Of a stretch of 9,106 nt of DNA, positions 6,558-9,106 are shown piece by piece. The stretch comes from Acidobacteriota bacterium (GTDB lineage Bacteria > Acidobacteriota > Blastocatellia > Pyrinomonadales > Pyrinomonadaceae): the NCBI GenBank assembly GCA_023415725.1, contig JAEZJR010000089.1:1-9106 (forward strand), read 5' to 3'. A model generated the notes under the pieces. That model ran no database searches and was not told the origin of the DNA. It saw nothing but the letters and a program-made list of their open reading frames with translations. Each line of letters opens with the position of its first letter. The first letter of the stretch is position 1. A program made the translations under genes and the position numbers.

Positions 6558-6620
6558 CACACAAAGAACCCAAAGGGAGGACACAAAGCACACGAAGAGT
6601 CCGTAAGCGGCTTTTGTGTG
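6558..6620. repeat. ACACAAAG-type short repeat cluster with inverted partner
   Basis: Four copies of the octamer ACACAAAG or a one-base variant lie in direct order at 6559, 6568 (ACCCAAAG), 6581 and 6590 (ACACGAAG), with steps of 9, 13 and 9 bases. The inverted form TTTGTGTG at 6613-6620 can pair with CACACAAA at 6558-6565. The cluster sits in the 304-base non-coding gap between the DUF2911 start and the 82-residue gene. It has the look of a dispersed intergenic repeat; no transposase is nearby. Besides this cluster and the DUF2911 promoter I see nothing else in the gap. Confidence 0.5.
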
Positions 6621-6655
6621 GTTTCGTCGCTCTTCCGGTAGGAGGCGAGGGGGTC

Positions 6656-6904
6656 TTATTTGTTTGAGTGTTCCTCGCGTTCGCGGCGGTCGCGTTCGAG
6701 GCGGCGAAGGTCGTTTTCGAGGGAGTTAGTCAGGGTTTGGACGTATTGCCGTGTCTTTTCCTCGCTTTCGTGAAGTTTGTCGAGGAAGGAACGGGTATTT
6801 GAGATGGCGCGCTCGGTCTCTTCGATCAAACGCTCGATCTTGGGGCTGCCATCCGGCGTGAACACGCCCATTCTCTCTTTGTCGCTGTTGTTTTCCGTAG
6901 ACAT
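6656..6904 (-). CDS. Small charged coiled-coil protein, unrecognised
   Basis: 82 residues and not a family I recognise. After a polar N-terminus (MSTENNSDKERMGVFTPDGS) the rest, about 22-78, is one long helix of Glu, Arg, Lys and Leu with heptad-like spacing (IERLIEETERAISNT, LENDLRRLERDRRERE), so a coiled-coil oligomer or scaffold is likely. There is no signal peptide, no membrane segment and no cysteine. Support for a real gene is the biased, protein-like composition, the clean stop and its position in an otherwise empty interval; homologues were not checked. No Shine-Dalgarno is present; a weak -10-like TCTACT (6916-6911) would place the transcript start on the ATG. It is flanked by non-coding gaps on both sides, so it probably stands alone. 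Confidence 0.6.
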   Translation of the reverse strand: MSTENNSDKERMGVFTPDGSPKIERLIEETERAISNTRSFLDKLHESEEKTRQYVQTLTNSLENDLRRLERDRREREEHSNK

Positions 6905-7057
6905 CGCGGGAGTAGAGTTCCGCTTTGCGGGGAAAAGTGAAACCTAACCCTTCCAGATTATGCACTTTAGCACTCGTGTATGTCGAGTAGCAGACATAGA
7001 ACTGCGTAGATCGCGGATACGGATTTCAGATTTTAGGAAGCGAGTTATAAAAGGGAA

Positions 7058-7125
7058 TCCGTGTATCCCTTATGTTCCGGAGTTAGGCAGCAACCAAAAC
7101 TAACGAAAACTTGGGGATACACGGA
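7058..7125. repeat. Perfect 12-bp inverted repeat, arms 44 bases apart
   Basis: TCCGTGTATCCC (7058-7069) is the exact reverse complement of GGGATACACGGA (7114-7125). A related GGATACGGA at 7015-7023 looks like a degenerate third copy. The left arm can also form a smaller local hairpin (AAGGGA at 7051-7056 with TCCCTT at 7066-7071). The arrangement suggests a folded RNA or a dispersed non-coding repeat; it carries no coding frame. Confidence 0.55.
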
Positions 7126-7154
7126 AGCTTTTGTGCGGAACTCGAGGTCCGCGG

Positions 7155-7198
7155 GATCGGTTGGATGCGAATCTTTCGATCGCGGTTCGCAGCCGATC
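7155..7198. repeat. Bulged hairpin in the gap after EF-G
   Basis: GATCGG (7155-7160) pairs with CCGATC (7193-7198), and TGCGAA (7166-7171) with TTCGCA (7186-7191). A 5-base bulge on one side, a single base on the other and a 14-base loop complete the structure. No T-run follows on either strand, so it is not a plain terminator. The function is unknown. Confidence 0.4.
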
Positions 7199-7294
7199 AA
7201 ATTATTTGTAGCCGTTAATATTGGTGTCTTTGCCGCTAATCTCAGCCACATTGTGGCGTTACGTACGTGCGGGCTACTGACACAGGCCGGCCCC

Positions 7295-9106
7295 TTATTC
7301 TTCCTCCTCGTGGGCGCGGACACGACCCGAGGCGACGGCTTCGTCGATGACCTTTTGGGCCAGATTGTGCGGCAGAGGGTCGTAATGCGAGAACTGCATA
7401 TGGTACGAACCCCGGGCCTGGGTCACCGAATTAAGCTTCGATTGATAGTCTAACATTTCCGAGAGCGGAACTTTAGCCTTAATTACCTGTTGTTTTCCGC
7501 GCATGTCCATTCCCGACACACGGCCGCGGCGGGAATTGAGGTCGCCCATGATGTCGCCGCTAACTTCTTGCGGAACAAAGACTTCCACGTCCATTATCGG
7601 TTCGAGGAGAGTCGGTTTGACCTTTTCCATCGCCGCGCGAAAGGCTTTTCGGCCCGCGGCTTTGAAGGAATGTTCGTCGGAATCGACCGTGTGATAGCTT
7701 CCGTCGATGAGCGTCACGCGGAAATCGACCATAGGATAGCCGGCTAACCATCCGGTCTTTGCGGCCTCCAAAATGCCTTTTTCAACGGCGGGACGGAAGT
7801 TCTGAGGAATGGAACCGCCGAAGATCTTGTCCACCCATTCGAAACCGGTGCCCCGGTCGAGCGGTTCGAAAACGACCTTGCAATCGCCGAACTGACCGCG
7901 CCCTCCGGATTGCTTCTTGTGGCGGCCCTGAACCTCTGCGGTCGTGGTGATGGTTTCCTTATAGGGTACCTTCGGCGGGTGGAGTGCGACCTCGACGTGG
8001 TAGCGGTTCTTCAACTTGTCGACCACCGTCTCGATATGAAGTTGGCCGGAGCCGGAGAGGATGAACTCTTTCGTTTGCGGGTCGCGGTCGAAGTGCAGCG
8101 ACGGGTCCTCCTCGAGTATCTTGTGCAGCGCGACGGAGATCTTCTCCTCGTCGGCACGGGATTTCGGCTCGATAGCGAACGCGATCGCGGCTTCGGGGTA
8201 TTCGACAGGCGGGTAAACGATCGGTTTTGCCTTATCGCAGAGCGTGTCGCCGGTCTGGGTGTCTTTAAGCTTAACGACGGCGATGATGTCGCCGGTCTGC
8301 GCCTCGTTCACTTTTTCGAGGTTCTTGCCGTTGATGACGTGGAGGGCACCGAGGCGTTCCATCGTGTCACGGGACGAATTGTAAACGGTGGCATCCGACG
8401 CGACCTTGCCGCTGACGATCTTCATCACGTTTATGCGGCCGGCGAACGGGTCGGCGATCGTTCGGAAGACGTAGGCGGAGAACGGCTCGTCGTTGGAATA
8501 TTTCCGGGCGATGCGGTCGCCGGTCATCTCGTTCGTGGCGAAGCCCCATTCCGCCTCGTGGGTGGCCGGGTTAGGGGCGAACTCGACTATGTGGTCGAGC
8601 AGGATCTGAAGGCCGACGAGCGTGTTTGATGAAACCGCGTAAACGGGGCAAAGCTTGGAGTTAGCGATCGCCTTGGCAAGGTTCGGGTAGATCTCCTCTT
8701 CGGGGAGCGTACCGTCGTTGAAGTACTTCTCCATCAGAGCGTCGTCCGATTCGGCGACGATCTCGATGAGGCGCTCTCGGGTGCGCTCGAAGACATCGCG
8801 CCCGGCCTCAGGCATCGGGATCTCCTTGGCTTTGCCGTTCTCGTCAAATTCGTAGGCTTTTTGGTGGACGACATCGACGACGCCCTTAAAATCGCCTTCT
8901 TTACCGATGGGCAGCGTGAACGGGACGATCGACCGGGCAAAGCTCTGGGTCGCCGTTTCGAGCGCGTGGCCGAAATCGGCGTGCTCCTTGTCGATCTTGT
9001 TGATCACCATGAAGCGCGGGAGGAGAAATTCGTTGGCGTATTGCCACGTCTTTTCCGTTTGGACCTCGATCCCGTGAACGCCGTCGACGACGACGAGGGC
9101 GCAGTC
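7295..9106 (-). CDS. fusA: Elongation factor G-like GTPase (EF-G2 type), 5' end outside window
   Basis: 603 C-terminal residues of a translational GTPase; the frame runs open through the window edge, and about 100 residues with the P-loop, switch I and DxxG motifs are missing. Numbering from the first visible residue, the G domain shows ALVVVDGVHGIEVQTEK and G4 motif N36-K-I-D39; the G5 region reads AVSSNTLVG (157-165) instead of SAxKNxG. Domain II is about 206-295 (DEPFSAYVF to TGDTLCD), III about 300-377 (SGSGQLHIE), IV about 378-500 (KKQSGGRGQFGD, DGSYHTVDS) and V about 501-592 (PIMDVEV, GDIMGDLNSRRGRV). An acidic EEEE tail ends it. The KKQSGGRGQFGD and GDIMGDLNSRRGR wording matches the EF-G2/FusA-like branch more than E. 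coli EF-G. Canonical EF-G catalyses ribosome translocation and recycling; EF-G2 roles vary, so this may be a second paralogue and the symbol is provisional. Confidence 0.93.
   Translation of the reverse strand, partial: DCALVVVDGVHGIEVQTEKTWQYANEFLLPRFMVINKIDKEHADFGHALETATQSFARSIVPFTLPIGKEGDFKGVVDVVHQKAYEFDENGKAKEIPMPEAGRDVFERTRERLIEIVAESDDALMEKYFNDGTLPEEEIYPNLAKAIANSKLCPVYAVSSNTLVGLQILLDHIVEFAPNPATHEAEWGFATNEMTGDRIARKYSNDEPFSAYVFRTIADPFAGRINVMKIVSGKVASDATVYNSSRDTMERLGALHVINGKNLEKVNEAQTGDIIAVVKLKDTQTGDTLCDKAKPIVYPPVEYPEAAIAFAIEPKSRADEEKISVALHKILEEDPSLHFDRDPQTKEFILSGSGQLHIETVVDKLKNRYHVEVALHPPKVPYKETITTTAEVQGRHKKQSGGRGQFGDCKVVFEPLDRGTGFEWVDKIFGGSIPQNFRPAVEKGILEAAKTGWLAGYPMVDFRVTLIDGSYHTVDSDEHSFKAAGRKAFRAAMEKVKPTLLEPIMDVEVFVPQEVSGDIMGDLNSRRGRVSGMDMRGKQQVIKAKVPLSEMLDYQSKLNSVTQARGSYHMQFSHYDPLPHNLAQKVIDEAVASGRVRAHEEEE

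Larger units (their letters stand above)
6905..7294. other. 390-base gene-free gap rich in short inverted repeats
   Basis: No convincing reading frame, tRNA or other RNA gene was found between the small coiled-coil gene and the EF-G stop. The gap holds a small dyad TATGTC/GACATA (6979-6998), a motif GGATACGGA (7015-7023), a 12-bp inverted repeat (7058-7069 with 7114-7125), a longer bulged hairpin (7155-7198) and a short hairpin GCCAC-ATT-GTGGC (7245-7257). The last is 38 bases past the EF-G stop and lacks a U-tract, so no clear terminator for EF-G is seen. Confidence 0.6.

Noticed and set aside
7155..7198. Possible tRNA, suggested by GGTTCGC and paired arms
   Set aside because: No 7-bp acceptor stem, anticodon arm or T-loop GTTCRA can be assembled around it.
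7061..7453. 130-codon rightward frame across the gap and the EF-G 3' end
   Set aside because: Much of it is antisense to EF-G, it spans inverted repeats, and it has neither a ribosome-binding site nor a recognisable domain.
7910..8629. 239-codon rightward frame inside the EF-G gene
   Set aside because: It is antisense to conserved EF-G domains II-IV and has a shadow-like composition.
4746..9106. The leftward genes Uma2, DUF2911, coiled-coil and EF-G as one operon
   Set aside because: The DUF2911 and Uma2 genes have their own promoter signals, there is a hairpin between them, and the other gaps are about 300 and 390 bases of non-coding repeats.

Overview
This 9.1 kb window is a chromosomal stretch of a moderately GC-rich bacterium. 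No single gene fixes the taxon. The mix is best matched by Acidobacteriota, perhaps Blastocatellia: a PilT retraction ATPase, a DUF2911 secreted protein, class A beta-lactamase-like lipoproteins, a Uma2 nuclease-fold protein and an EF-G2-type elongation factor. That assignment is an inference from gene content and style, not from a marker gene.

Layout. Bases 1-59 hold the first codons of a leftward gene that leaves the window. A strong bidirectional terminator (286-321) separates it from pilT (leftward). pilT diverges from a rightward trio: a cytoplasmic IPT/TIG plus six-bladed NHL propeller protein (1728-2753), then two tandem class A beta-lactamase-like lipoproteins (2783-3736 and 3787-4749). 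The second lipoprotein gene runs tail to tail into a leftward Uma2 gene (4746-5324) with a 4-base overlap. Next, all leftward, come a DUF2911 secreted protein (5392-6351), an 82-residue coiled-coil protein (6656-6904) and the C-terminal ~603 residues of an EF-G-like GTPase (7295-9106, start outside the window).

Function. The window reads as mostly ordinary chromosome. The most coherent unit is the rightward trio: both lipoproteins look like exported serine acyl-enzymes of the PER/VEB-like branch, but both carry SDG instead of SDN, and the second seems to lack the general-base glutamate at its usual place. They may therefore be weak beta-lactamases, penicillin binders or other acyl-transfer enzymes.

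Regulation. The DUF2911 gene has a conventional promoter and a near-perfect Shine-Dalgarno. In contrast, the NHL gene, the second lipoprotein gene and the Uma2 gene each have a -10-like hexamer 8-9 bases before the ATG, and other starts show weaker versions, which suggests leaderless transcripts. The two gene-poor gaps (6352-6655 and 6905-7294) hold short direct and inverted repeats that look like members of dispersed intergenic repeat families. I found no convincing evidence for a new multi-gene system, CRISPR array, tRNA, rRNA or insertion sequence.
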